From Pseudomonadota bacterium (GTDB lineage Bacteria; Pseudomonadota; Alphaproteobacteria; Acetobacterales; Acetobacteraceae), in contig JAJZES010000006.1 of assembly GCA_021845985.1 (NCBI GenBank), positions 62,001 through 126,000 of the forward strand: a stretch of 64,000 nucleotides of DNA. Reading direction: 5' to 3'. The translations under genes were made by a program, and so were the position numbers. The notes under the pieces were generated by a model. That model ran no database searches. It was not told the origin of the DNA and was given only the letters and a program-made list of their open reading frames with translations. Shown here in pieces: positions 27,483 through 42,000 of the stretch. Position 1 is the stretch's first letter. Every line of letters starts with the position of its first letter.

Positions 27483-29005
27483 TACACGCGACCTGGCATC
27501 ATCACCGGCATCAGGGCCGGGCTGCGCCGCGGTTCGGCCAACACCAGTTCGCTGCTGACCGCCGCCTGCGAGCCATGGTCGCCGACCGTGCGCAGCCGCA
27601 TCTCCGGCACCGCGACCGGCACTGGCGCAATGGCGGTGGCGCGCAGCAGCGTCGCCACGAAGGCCCTGCCCCACACCAGCGGCGACCGCTCGGCGATCGC
27701 CGACCACATGCTCTGCCAGCGCTCCCGCCGCTCGGCCAGCGGCATGGCCAGCGCCACATCGAGCGCCTCGGCCATCGCATCGGCGTCGTGCGGGTTGATC
27801 AGCAGCGCGCCGTCGAGCTGTTGCGCCGCCCCGGCGAAGCGCGACAGCACCAGCACCCCCGGATCCTCGGGCGCCTGCGCGGCGACGAACTCCTTGGCGA
27901 CGAGGTTCATCCCGTCCCGCAGCGGCGTCACCAGCCCGACCCGCGCCATGCGCATGTAGCCCGCCGCCAGTGAGCGGTCGATCGCCCGTGTCACCAGCCG
28001 CAACGGCTGCCAGTCCGCCTCGGCCAGATCGGCGTTCAGACTGCCGGCCTCGCGGTCGAGGCTGACGCGCAGCGCCCGGTAGCTGCCGACCTCCTTGCGC
28101 GACAGCGCCGCCACCTGCAGCAGCGTCGCCCGTCGCACCCAGCCCGGATGGCGTTCCAGCAACCGCCGCATGCCGCTCAGCCGCTGCAACAGCCCCTTGG
28201 TCGGGTCGAGCCGCTCGACGCCGAGGATCAGGTGTTGGCCATACAGGCTCCGGCGCAGCCGCTCGGCCTCCGCCGACCCGGCCATGCGCTGCGCCAGTTC
28301 GGCAAAGCCATGCGGCTCGATCTCGACCGGAAACACGCCCAGGCGCACCCGCCGCCCGGCGACATCCAGCACGCTGCCGGCCAGCCGCTCGGCGCCGGCG
28401 AACATTTCCGCGGCAACGACGAAATTGGCCAGATCATTGGCGGTCTGGAAACCGATCAGGTCGGCGGCGAGCAGGTCGCGCACCAGATTGCCCATCTCCG
28501 GCGCCGCGCTCAGCACATCGGCCGAGGCAAACGGCACATGCAGGAAAAAGCCGATCGGGTTGGTCACGCCGCGTCCGCGCAGGCAGGCGGCCAGCGGCAG
28601 CAAGTGGAAATCATGGATCCAAACCAGATCGCTCGGCCGCAGCAGCGGCTGCAGCGTCGCCGCCATGCGCGCATTGACGCCGCGATACACCTCGGCGTCG
28701 CGCCGATCGAACTGCATCAGCTCGGGCATCGTATGCAGCAACGGCCACAACACGCCGTTGGCGAAGTTGTTGTAGTAGCGGTCGTGCTCTTCCGGCGTCA
28801 GGTCGATCGTGGCGTAATCGACGCGGGCGTCGTGGCGGACACAGACCGTGGTGCCGCCGGCGCCGGCGACGATGGCGCCGCTCCAGCCAAACCACAGGCC
28901 GCCGCGCTTTTCCATCAAGCCGTCGAGGGCGACGGCAAGGCCGCCGGAGGGCGCGCCGGCGTTGGCCGTGGGCACCCGGTTCGAGACTACAACCAGGCGG
29001 TTCAT
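27482..29005 (-). CDS. otsA: Alpha,alpha-trehalose-6-phosphate synthase
   Basis: OtsA (GT20) makes trehalose 6-phosphate from a nucleotide-glucose and glucose 6-phosphate. The 507-residue protein starts VVVSNRVP, has PSGGLAVAL, the active-site stretch IHDFHLLPLA, GFFLHVPFASADV, and the nucleotide-sugar region GVERLDPTKGLLQRL and TPLRDGMNLVAKEFVAA. The C-terminal ~40 residues beyond the GT-B fold are extra. ATG 29005 overlaps the treY stop (ATGA), which makes it the last gene of the trehalose/glucan operon. No otsB phosphatase is in the window, so dephosphorylation depends on a gene elsewhere. Confidence 0.95.
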   Translation of the reverse strand: MNRLVVVSNRVPTANAGAPSGGLAVALDGLMEKRGGLWFGWSGAIVAGAGGTTVCVRHDARVDYATIDLTPEEHDRYYNNFANGVLWPLLHTMPELMQFDRRDAEVYRGVNARMAATLQPLLRPSDLVWIHDFHLLPLAACLRGRGVTNPIGFFLHVPFASADVLSAAPEMGNLVRDLLAADLIGFQTANDLANFVVAAEMFAGAERLAGSVLDVAGRRVRLGVFPVEIEPHGFAELAQRMAGSAEAERLRRSLYGQHLILGVERLDPTKGLLQRLSGMRRLLERHPGWVRRATLLQVAALSRKEVGSYRALRVSLDREAGSLNADLAEADWQPLRLVTRAIDRSLAAGYMRMARVGLVTPLRDGMNLVAKEFVAAQAPEDPGVLVLSRFAGAAQQLDGALLINPHDADAMAEALDVALAMPLAERRERWQSMWSAIAERSPLVWGRAFVATLLRATAIAPVPVAVPEMRLRTVGDHGSQAAVSSELVLAEPRRSPALMPVMMPGRV

Positions 29006-31821
29006 CGTGCCTCCAGCAGGGCGACGGGACATGCAGCGAACAGGTCGGCGAGCCTTACCCGCCCGTTCGTCCCCGGCGTGTCGATCAAACGTTCACCCGG
29101 CTCCAGCAAACTCGCCAGCCGCCGGCCATGCAGCAAACGCGGCATCACCGCGGTCGTTGCCGACCAGACGTGCGGCGGAATGTTCGGCCGCACGTTCTGT
29201 CCGTCTACGGAATGAAGATGCCGCGCGGCGAGGCGGCTGACCGCGATCACCGCCGCCCGTCCCTCATGGATGCGGGCGAAGGCAATGGCATGCTCGGCGG
29301 CCGGCCCGTCGATGCGGATTTTGTGATAGCCGCCGGCGGCAAACAGGCCCGGCGCGCGGGCGCGCAACGCCAGGGTCCGCGCGATCAGCGCCTGTTTCAC
29401 CCGCCCGTCATGCCACGCGCCGAGTAGCGTCGCCGGGTCGCCCGCCGCCGCCAGCGCCGTGCGCCGCGCCGCCCAATCGACCGGCCGCCGGTTATCCGGA
29501 TCGACCAGCGAGAAATCCCACAGCTCGGCGCCCTGATAGAGGTCCGGCACGCCCGGCACGGTCAGTCGCAGCAGCGTCTGGGCGAGGCTGTTGACGACCC
29601 CGGCCGGCGCCAGCCGTGCCGCAAAGTCGCAGAGCGACTGCGCCACCGGCCGCGCCGGGTCGAGGCTGTGGGCGAGGAAATCGTGGCACGCAGCTTCATA
29701 CTCGGCGTTCGGCGCGGCCCATTCGCCGTGGCGTTTGGCCTCGCGGATCGCCTTCTCCAGCCACCCGCCAAGCCGATCGCGGAACGCCGCCAGCGACGCC
29801 GCGGCGTCGCAGGTCAGGCCGGGCGGCCAGCCGGCAACGATGGTCTGATAGATCATCACCTCGTCGGCGGCGTCCGGCGCCGGGCCGCCATCGGCCTCGC
29901 GCTTCTGCGCCGCGTTCAGCCGCATCCAGCGACCGAGTGCGGCGTCCCACGCGTCGGGCAGTTCGCTGAGAACGGCAAGCCGGGCGCGGGTGTCTTCGCC
30001 GCGCTTGTGGTCATGCGTCGCGGTGGCCAGCAGCGCCCGCGGAAAACGCCGCCGCCGCTCCATCTCGGCATGAAACGCCGCCGGCGACAGCGCGAACTGG
30101 CCGGGGTCGGAACCGACCTCGTTGCGGCTGAGCAGCCGGCCGTAACGATAGAACGCGGTGTCCTCCACCGCTTTCGCCGCAGTTGGCGCGGATAATTGCT
30201 GAAAGCGCACCATCGCGCGCAGCCGCTCCTGGCGGAGCGCCCCGGCAGGCACCGCGCGCAGCCCCTCGCCCAGCATCCACTGGCCGATCAGGTCGAGCAG
30301 CCCGCTGTCGGCGGCGCGCAAGGTGCGGTGCGCCCCCGCCATCGCCCAGGCAAGGTCGCGCTGATCCGCCTCGGTCGCGCCGCCGGCGCCGGCATAGATC
30401 CGGTAACTGTGGAAATGCACCAAGAGCTCCTCAAGCGCCCTTCGCATCGCGGTAAGTGTCCAGTCTCGTGTGGCGACATTACGGCGGGCGATCCGGTGCA
30501 GTGCGGCAGCCGTTGCCCACAGCTCCGAGGACAGCGTCTCACGCAGAATCTGCCGCCGGGCCGGCTCGGCCTCGGCGGCAAAGCTGGCGGCGCGGCCGGT
30601 CAGCGTCGTCCACAGCGCGGTCAGCGGCGGCTCGCCCGCCGGATCGTGCAGCACCGCAGCCACCTGATCCATGAAGTCGTAGCCGGTGCTGCCGTCGGTC
30701 AGCCAGTCGGCGGCGAGATGGGCATGCGCGGCGGTGATCTTCTCCACCCAGATCACCGCCGGTTCGCCGCGCAGCGTCGGCGGGCGGGAATGCCGGGCGG
30801 TATCGAGCCGCCGCCGCAGCTTGCGGCAATAGCCGCGCGGATCGGCCAGCCCATCGACATGGTCGATACGCACGCCGTCGATCAGCCCGTCGGCATACAG
30901 CCGCAGGATGTAGTCATGCGTCGCCTCGAACACCTCGGCCTGCTCGACGCGCACGCCGGCCAGCCCGTTGATGTCGAAAAAGCGCCGCCAGTTGATCTCG
31001 TCGGCGGCGGCGCGCCACCAGGCGAGGCGGTAATGCTGGCGCTCCAGCAGCCGATGCAGCCGGTCGCGGCCGTCCGCGGTATCCGCACGGTAGGCGTCGA
31101 GCGCCGCGCGGAACGCCGCGGCGCGCGGCACCAACGCCGCCACCAGCGCGGCGCGGCCGGCGGCAACCCGCTGACGCCCGGCCTCCCGACCGCCGCCGCC
31201 ATCCTCGAACGGCGCGGTCAGATCGTCGAGCGCGTGGCCGGCGATGCGCAGGATGAACGGGTAGTCGCGCGGCGCGATCGGAAACCGGTGCGTGCCATAA
31301 GCGGAGACGAAGAACCGGCCGTCGTCGGCGTCGAAGTGCAGCACAAGGTCGCCCGCCGCCAGCGCCGCGCCGTAGGAGGCACCGAGAAACGGCGCCAGCA
31401 GTCGCCCGCGCAGCGCCGCGTCGGGCGGGTCCCAGTCGATGTCGAAGAACTCGGCATAGGGGCTGGCGCGGCCCCATTCCAGCACGTCAAGCCACCAGAC
31501 ATTGTCGTCGCCGCCAACCGCCATGTGGTTGGGCACGATATCGAGGATCAGCCCCATCTCGTGCCGGCGCAACGCCGCCACCAGCCGGCGCAGCGCCGCC
31601 TCGCCGCCGAGTTCCGGGTCGATCGCACGGTGATCGACGATGTCGTAGCCATGCGTCGAGCCGGAGCGCGATTTAAGCAGCGGCGAGGCATAGATATGGC
31701 TGATGCCGAGCGCGTGCAGATAGGGCACCAGCTCGGTGGCGCGGTCGAGCGAAAAGCCGCGGTGAAATTGCAGCCGGGCGGTGGCGCGCAGCGTCAGCAA
31801 GGCCGGCGCCGGCCCGCTCAC
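29002..31821 (-). CDS. treY: Malto-oligosyltrehalose synthase
   Basis: TreY (GH13) converts the reducing end of malto-oligosaccharides into a terminal alpha,alpha-1,1-linked trehalosyl unit. The 939-residue length is normal. Motifs are LQFHRGFSLDRATELVPYLHALGISHIYASPLLKS, DIVPNHMAV, the nucleophile region DGVRIDHVDGLADPRGY, the acid/base region VIWVEKITA, and the late TVPGVPDLYQGAELWDFSLVDPDNRR. It overlaps treZ upstream and otsA downstream by four bases each. Together with TreZ it releases free trehalose from glucan. Confidence 0.96.
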   Translation of the reverse strand: MSGPAPALLTLRATARLQFHRGFSLDRATELVPYLHALGISHIYASPLLKSRSGSTHGYDIVDHRAIDPELGGEAALRRLVAALRRHEMGLILDIVPNHMAVGGDDNVWWLDVLEWGRASPYAEFFDIDWDPPDAALRGRLLAPFLGASYGAALAAGDLVLHFDADDGRFFVSAYGTHRFPIAPRDYPFILRIAGHALDDLTAPFEDGGGGREAGRQRVAAGRAALVAALVPRAAAFRAALDAYRADTADGRDRLHRLLERQHYRLAWWRAAADEINWRRFFDINGLAGVRVEQAEVFEATHDYILRLYADGLIDGVRIDHVDGLADPRGYCRKLRRRLDTARHSRPPTLRGEPAVIWVEKITAAHAHLAADWLTDGSTGYDFMDQVAAVLHDPAGEPPLTALWTTLTGRAASFAAEAEPARRQILRETLSSELWATAAALHRIARRNVATRDWTLTAMRRALEELLVHFHSYRIYAGAGGATEADQRDLAWAMAGAHRTLRAADSGLLDLIGQWMLGEGLRAVPAGALRQERLRAMVRFQQLSAPTAAKAVEDTAFYRYGRLLSRNEVGSDPGQFALSPAAFHAEMERRRRFPRALLATATHDHKRGEDTRARLAVLSELPDAWDAALGRWMRLNAAQKREADGGPAPDAADEVMIYQTIVAGWPPGLTCDAAASLAAFRDRLGGWLEKAIREAKRHGEWAAPNAEYEAACHDFLAHSLDPARPVAQSLCDFAARLAPAGVVNSLAQTLLRLTVPGVPDLYQGAELWDFSLVDPDNRRPVDWAARRTALAAAGDPATLLGAWHDGRVKQALIARTLALRARAPGLFAAGGYHKIRIDGPAAEHAIAFARIHEGRAAVIAVSRLAARHLHSVDGQNVRPNIPPHVWSATTAVMPRLLHGRRLASLLEPGERLIDTPGTNGRVRLADLFAACPVALLEAR

Positions 31822-33578
31822 CGGCCGGCCAGCAGGAAGGCGACGGTGCAGCGGCCGGGCAGCGTGCCGTCGCGCACCGCATCGGCGTCGCCGCTGCGGC
31901 TTTCAAACAGCGTCTCGCCCTCAACCGCATCGACCGGCAGCGGCGCGGCGCCGAGATTGCAGGCGATCACCAGCTCCGAGCCATCGCCGAGCGCCCAGCG
32001 CGCCAGCACCCCGGTCTGACCGACCGGGCCGGCGCCGAGACTGCTGGTGCCGGGCAGACGCGCCATCAGTTCATGCCGGCGCAGCCCGAGCAGCAGCCGC
32101 GTCTGCGCCAGCGTCCGCGCATCGCCGTCGGTTGGATCGGGCACCGAGAGGGCGAAGGTCTCCGGCGCGTTCGGGTCGGGGATGCGCGAGCGCCGCATCG
32201 GGTCGGCAAAGGCGGCGAAATGCGCGAATTCCTGGCGCCGGCCGTCACGCACGCGCTGCGCCAGCTCGGGCGTGTGATCGGTGAAGTAAAGGAACGGTGC
32301 CCGGCTGCCGTATTCCTCGCCCATGAACAGCAGCGGGATATGCGGCGTCAGCAGCAGCAGCGCCTGCGCCGCCAGCAGCGCATCGGGGTCGGCCAGATGC
32401 ACCAGCCGTTCGCCGAAGGCGCGGTTGCCGATCTGATCGTGGTTCTGCAGGCAGAACACGAAACAGCTCGGCGGCAGCCCGCCGCTCGGCTCGCCACGCC
32501 GCCGGCCGCGCGGCGAAAGCTCGCCCTGCCAGGCGAAGCCCTCGCCGAGCGCGCGCGCCAGTTGCGCCGCCGGGTCGGGATAGTCGGCATAATAGCCTTC
32601 ACGCTCACCGGTCAGCAGCACGTGCAGACAATGATGCGCGTCGTCGGCCCATTGCGCATCGAACGCCTGACCGCCGAGCAGCGAGCTGCGATTGCCCTCA
32701 TGCTCCAGCACCAGATGCACATGTCGGCCCGGCGCGATGCCGGCGCGGATGGCGGCGGCAAGGTCGCGCAGCGCCGATTGCGGCGTGATCGCATGCGCGG
32801 CGTCCAGGCGCAGCCCGTCGAAGCGGTATTCGTTCAGCCAGTACAGCGCATTATGCGCGAAAAACGCCTGCACCTCGGGCCGGCGGAAGGCGATCGCGGC
32901 ACCCCAGGGGGTGTGCGTGGTGGCGTCGAAAAACGCCTCCGCGCAGGCGTACAGGTAATTCCCGTCCGGCCCGAAATGGTTGTACACGACATCGAGCATG
33001 ACCATCAGACCGAGTCCGTGGGCATGGTCGATCATCGTCTTCAGCTCGCCCGGCGTGCCATAGGCCTCGTCCGGCGCGAACGCCAGAACGCCGTCGTAGC
33101 CCCAGTTGTGCCGGCCGGGGAAATCGGCAATCGGCATCAGTTCAATCGCCGTGACGCCGAGATCGCGCAGATGCGCCAGCCGCGCGGTGAGGCCACGGAA
33201 CCCGCCCATGGCGCCGACATGCACTTCGTACACCACCGCCTCATGCCATGGCCGGCCGCGCCAATCGTCGAACGTCCACTCATGCGCCAGCGGGTCGAAC
33301 ACTACGCTGGCACCATGCACGTCGCCATGCTGCAGCCGCGATGCCGGATCGGGCACCGCCAGGCCGTCCGGCAGGCGGTAGCGATAGCGCGCGCCGGCAC
33401 CACAGACGACCTCGGCGACGTGCCATCCGCCGGCCTCCTCCTGCATCGCCACCGGCGGCAGACCCTCGATGTCGAGCGTCATGCCGACAATGCTCGGCGC
33501 CCAGATGCGGAATCGGGTGGTTCCGTTGGTGCGCAACTGGGCACCGAACGGCAAGTCATGGGCGAAGCGGGCCGCCAT
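31818..33578 (-). CDS. treZ: Malto-oligosyltrehalose trehalohydrolase
   Basis: TreZ (GH13) hydrolyses the bond next to the trehalosyl unit made by TreY and releases trehalose. The 586-residue protein has an N-terminal CBM48-like domain (FRIWAPSIVGMTLDIEG), then the catalytic barrel with YEVHVGAMGGFRGL, IELMPIADFPGRHNWGYDGV, MLDVVYNHFGPDGNYL, RFDGLRLDAAHAI, HLVLEHEGN and LQNHDQIGNRAFGERL. It overlaps glgB by one base (TGATG) and treY by four bases. Its position directly after the branching enzyme gene fits turnover of the same polymer. Confidence 0.96.
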   Translation of the reverse strand: MAARFAHDLPFGAQLRTNGTTRFRIWAPSIVGMTLDIEGLPPVAMQEEAGGWHVAEVVCGAGARYRYRLPDGLAVPDPASRLQHGDVHGASVVFDPLAHEWTFDDWRGRPWHEAVVYEVHVGAMGGFRGLTARLAHLRDLGVTAIELMPIADFPGRHNWGYDGVLAFAPDEAYGTPGELKTMIDHAHGLGLMVMLDVVYNHFGPDGNYLYACAEAFFDATTHTPWGAAIAFRRPEVQAFFAHNALYWLNEYRFDGLRLDAAHAITPQSALRDLAAAIRAGIAPGRHVHLVLEHEGNRSSLLGGQAFDAQWADDAHHCLHVLLTGEREGYYADYPDPAAQLARALGEGFAWQGELSPRGRRRGEPSGGLPPSCFVFCLQNHDQIGNRAFGERLVHLADPDALLAAQALLLLTPHIPLLFMGEEYGSRAPFLYFTDHTPELAQRVRDGRRQEFAHFAAFADPMRRSRIPDPNAPETFALSVPDPTDGDARTLAQTRLLLGLRRHELMARLPGTSSLGAGPVGQTGVLARWALGDGSELVIACNLGAAPLPVDAVEGETLFESRSGDADAVRDGTLPGRCTVAFLLAGR

Positions 33579-35748
33579 CAGGCGGCGACCAGCACGACCG
33601 TCGCCAGCGGCGGCAGTGTCAGTGTCAGCGCGTGCGCCATGCCGTGACTGGCCACCGTGTCGGCCTCGACCCAGCCGCCATTGCCCATGTTGCTGCCTCC
33701 GTAGATCGCCGCATCACTGTTCAAAACCTCACGCCAGCCGCCGCCCTGCGGCACGCCGACACGGTAGCCTGAACGTGGAACCGGGGTGAAGTTGCACACC
33801 ACCAGCACCGGCCGCTCATCCGCACCGCCGCTGCGCAGATAGGCAAACACGCTGTGCTCGCTGTCATCCATGACGATCCAGAGAAATCCCGCCGGGTCGC
33901 AATCGTGGCGGTGCAGCGCCGGCGTCTGGCGATACAGGTGGTTGAGGTCGCGCACCAGCAACTGCACCCCGGCATGACGCGGATCGTCAAGCAGGCCCCA
34001 GTCCAGCTCGCGATCGTGGTTCCACTCCCGCTCCTGCGCCAACTCGCCGCCCATGAACAGCAGCTTCTTCCCCGGATGGGTCCACATGAAGGCCAGATAG
34101 GCGCGCAGATTGGCCAGCCGCTGCCACGCATCACCGGGCATTTTGCCGAGCAGCGAGCCTTTCCCGTACACCACCTCGTCATGCGACAGCGGCAGCACGA
34201 ACCGCTCGGAGAACGCATAGACCAGACCAAAGGTGATCTGATCGTGATGCCATCGGCGATGAATCGGGTTCTGCTCGATATACGCCAGCGTGTCGTGCAT
34301 CCAGCCCATGTTCCATTTATAGGCGAAGCCGAGGCCGCCCTGATCGGGCGCGCGCGTCACCCCTGGCCAGGCCGTGCTCTCCTCGGCAATCAGCACCGCA
34401 CCGGGGCAACGGTCGCCAACGACGCGGCTGAGTTCCTGGAGAAACGACACCGCTTCCAGATTCTCGCGCCCGCCATAGCGGTTCGGCACCCAGGCGTCGG
34501 CATCGCGGCTGTAGTCGCGGTACAGCATCGAGGCGACGGCATCGACGCGCAGCGCATCGGCGTGGTAGTGCTCCAACCAGTGCAGCGCGCTGCCGATCAG
34601 AAAGCCGCGCACTTCCGTACGGCCGAGATTGTAGATCAGCGTGTTCCAGTCGCGATGGAAGCCCTCGCGCGGGTCGCCATGCTCATACAGCGGCGTGCCG
34701 TCGAAGCGCGCCAGGCCATGCGCATCGGTCGGAAAATGCGCCGGCACCCAGTCCAGAATAACCCCGATCCCCGCCGCATGCAGCCGATCGACCAGCGCCG
34801 CGAACGCCTCCGGCGGCCCGAGCCGCGCGCTCGGCGCAAACTGACCGAGCGGCTGGTAGCCCCAGGAGCCGCCGAACGGATGCTCCATCACCGGCATGAA
34901 TTCGACATGGGTGAAGCCCATGCGCTGCACATACGGCACCAAGCGCTGCGCCAGAGCGGTCCAGCCATCGGTTCCCTGTGCCCGCGCCATCAGCCAGGAC
35001 GGCGCGTGTACCTCATAGATCGACATCGGCGCGTCCGGCGCCTGATGCGCCGCGCGGCGCGCCAGCCACGCCGCATCGGTCCACACCAGCGCATCGTCGA
35101 TGACGCGCGAGGCGGTGGCCGGCGGCGCTTCCGCCGCCCCCGCCACCGGATCGGCCTTCAGCGGCAGCAGCTCGCCATCCGGCCCGACGATTTCGTATTT
35201 GTAGAGCGCACCAGGGCCGAGCCGCGGGAGGAACAGTTCCCACACCCCGGCGCCATGCCGCAGCCGCATCGGATGGCAGCGCCCGTCCCAGCCGTTGAAA
35301 CTGCCGACAACCGAGACTCGCCGCGCATTGGGCGCCCACACCGCGAAGCGGACGCCGGGCACGCCCAGCAGGGTGTGCAGATGCGCCCCGAGAATGCGGC
35401 CGAACTCGTGATGACGGCCCTCGCCCAGCAGATAGATGTCGAGATCGCCGAGCACCGGCGGGAACGCATACGGATCGTCGCTGATCCGCTCCTCCTCGCC
35501 CACGCGGATGCGCAGCCGATACGCCGCGCGCGCCGGCATCATCCCGCTCCACAGCCCGGCCGCGTCGATGCGAACCAGCTCGGCCAGCACCGCATCGTCA
35601 GGCCCGATCGCCGCGACCTGCGTCGCCTCGGGCAAGAAGGCGCGCACCGCACAGCCGCCGTCGATGTCATGCGGCCCCAGCACGGCGAACGGGTCGCCGT
35701 GCCGCGCCGCAACGATGGCGGCAATCGCCTGCGGCGGCGGGGCGCCGA

Positions 35749-35752
<4 letters not shown>
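33578..35752 (-). CDS. glgB: 1,4-alpha-glucan branching enzyme
   Basis: GlgB (GH13) introduces alpha-1,6 branches into glucan. The 724-residue protein has an N-terminal GlgB domain ([12 protein letters not shown]), a CBM48 ([25 protein letters not shown]), and the catalytic barrel: [44 protein letters not shown] (nucleophile D), [11 protein letters not shown] (acid/base E) and [18 protein letters not shown] 35752 overlaps the treS stop in an ATGA. An open frame continues upstream to 35965 but is non-homologous. No glgA or glgC is nearby, so the polymer is probably supplied by GlgE. Confidence 0.96.
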
Positions 35753-39045
<3,293 letters not shown>

Positions 39046-39053
39046 GGGGTTCC

Positions 39054-42000
39054 TCAGAAGGCCGGGTGCAGCCGCCAGATGCGGCAAGGCGCCTCGGGCG
39101 TCAGCGTGACCCGGCGCCATTTGCCCGGCCAGGGCTCCGTCGCTGGGCTGAGCAGGTCCTCGGCCAACAATGTCGCCGTATCCGGCAATCCCCACCGCCA
39201 CAGCGGCAGCTCGATATCGGCCGTCTGCGTGGCGAACGGATCAAGACTGATCGCCGCCAGCACGACATTGCTGCGGTCGTCGTTGGCTTTTTCAAATGTC
39301 AGCACATGATCGTTGGTATTGGTCAGAAAGTGCAGCCCGCTCTGGCGCTGCAGCGCCGGATTGCGGCGGCGGATGCGGTTGAGCGCGGCGATGTCGCCGA
39401 CGATGTTGCCGGGACGCTGCCAGTCCCACGCCCTGATCTGGTATTTCTCGGAATCGGCATACTCCTCCCGACCCGGCAGCGCCGCCGACTCGCACAGTTC
39501 AAAGCCGCAATACACCCCCCAGAGCGGCGCCAGCAGCGCCGCCAGTGCGGCCCGGATGAGGAACCCGGCCCGCCCGGAGGTCTGCAGAAACACCGGGTTG
39601 ATGTCGGGCGTGTTGACAAAGAAATTGGGCCGCATCAGGTCGCTGACCGGCGGCGCCGAAATCTCCTCCAGATAGGCGGTCAGCTCGGCCTTGGTGTGGC
39701 GCCAGGTGAAATAGGTATAGGACTGCGCGAACCCGACCTTGCCCAGGCGCTGCATCATTTTCGGACGGGTGAAGGCCTCGGCGAGAAAGATCGCGTCCGG
39801 GCAGGCGGCACGCACTTCGGCGATCAGCCATTCCCAGAACGGCAGCGGTTTCGTGTGCGGATTATCGACGCGGAAGATGCGGATGCCCTGCGCCGCCCAG
39901 TAAAGCACCACCTCGCACAGCGCGATCCACAGCTCCGGCACCGCACCGGTGGCGTAGAAATGGACGTTGACGATGTCCTGATATTTCTTCGGCGGATTCT
40001 CGGCGTAGCGCAGCGAGCCGTCGGGTCGCCAGTCGAACCAGTCGGGGTGCTCGGTGAGCCAGGGATGGTCGGGCGCACACTGGATGGCGAAGTCGAGCGC
40101 CAGTTCCAGACCATGCGCCGTCGCCGCGTCGCGCAGCGCATGAAATTCGGCCAGCGTGCCAAGCTGCGGATGGATCGCCTGATGCCCGCCTGCGGCGCTG
40201 CCGATGGCGTACGGGCTGCCCGGATCGTCCGCTGCCGGCGCCAGCGAATTGTTGCGGCCCTTGCGGAAGCTGCTGCCGATCGGATGAATCGGCGGGAAAT
40301 AGAGCACGTCGAAGCCCATCTCGCGCACCCGTGGCAAGTGCCGGATGACATCGCGGAACGTGCCGTGACGCGCCGGGTCGTCGCTCATCGAGCGCGGAAA
40401 CAACTCGTACCAACTGGCAAAGCCGGCAATCGGCCGGTCGGCGTCGAGCGGACACGGCGGCGTCAGCCGCACCGCGAATGGCCGCTGATCGGCCCGCCGC
40501 ATCAGTACCGCGGTCTCCGCCGCGAGCAGGATCGCCACCTGCTGCCCGGCGTCGGCGGCGGCGGCATCGAGCCGCGCCAGCACCGGGCGCAGCTCAGGCA
40601 CCCGTGGCGCGGCGGCGGCGAGCAACGCGCTGCCTTCGATCAGTTCAAGCCGCAGGTCGATGCCGGCGGCATGCTTCTTGGCCAGTTCGTCGCAATAGCT
40701 GGCGAAGCTGTCGCGCCACGCCTCGATGGTGAACAGCCAGCGGCCAACGCGCGGCAACGCGAAGCTGCCCTCCCAGCGATCATTGCCGAGCGACCGCATC
40801 GGCGCCTGCTGCCACGCGGCGGCATCGGCGCTGCGCCACAGCAGCATCACCGCAAGCTGGTCGTGGCCGTCGCAGAGCACGTCGGCGCGCACGCGCACGG
40901 TCTCGCCGGCAATGCGCTTGGCGGCGAAGCGCCCGCCATCGACGCTGGGCGACACCGCCTCGATGGCGATGCGCGCGGCCCGCGCCGCCGCCGCCGCGCT
41001 GCGCGGCAATGCCGGCCGCGCCAGGGTGATCGGCGGGGTGGCGCGCAACGTCAGCGTGACCACCGCGCCGGGGTCGAGACTGGTAGGCAGAGTGTCAGTC
41101 TCCCAGCCGCCGGGCAGCGTTCCGAGGCGCGGTCTGGCCGGCCGGTCGAGCGCCGCATTGGCCAGCAGCAGGGTCGCCGTTTCGGCCCCTGGTCTGGCCC
41201 GCAGGAAGGCCACCACGGCGGCGCCGGGCGGGCTCAGCAGCAGCGGCGGCGGGGCCGGCGGCAGCGGCGGGGCCGGCGGCAGCGCGGCGTCGGCAAACCA
41301 TGCCGGGACCATCCAGCCGTCGCCGAAAGCGGCGGCAAAACGCGCCGCCCGCTGCGCCGCGAGCGGCCGCAGCAGCGGATCGGCGGCAATCGCACCGGGT
41401 CGCTCGGCGGTCGCCGCCGGCGCGATCAGCGGCGCGATGGCACGCAGCCGCGCCGCCTCCGTCCACAGCCATTCCTGGCGGAAATCCCACTCCGGCAACG
41501 AGCAAAACACGAAATCAAGGCCACAGCCGGCAAGCGCCGACTGGCGCTCGGGCGAAAGCCCGCAGGTCCACCCCAGCAACAGGCAGTCCTGCGGCAGGCT
41601 GCTGCGCAGGGCGCGCAGCACCGCCGCCGGGATCATCCGCAGCGAGGCCAGCCGGAACCCGGCAATCCCCGCTTTATGCCAGACACGCATCCGCTCGGCG
41701 AACCACGCCACCACCGCCGGGGCGGCATCGTCGAAGCGCGCCGCGGCGATATCGCCCTCCGCCGCATAGGAGCGCGGATCGAGCGCGCGCGCCGGATCGG
41801 GGGGGCGGAACACATCCGGGCGGGACAGCGCGATCTGCCCGCCGGCGGCGACGTAATCCGGCATCACGTCAAACAGCACACACAGCCCGCGGGCGCGGGC
41901 ATCGCGGGCAATCTGCGCCACCAGGGCCGCGGCGTCGTCGCCGGCGCCGAGCGCCGGATGCGCCCGCCCGTCGTCGGCGATACAGAACCGCAGATCGCCG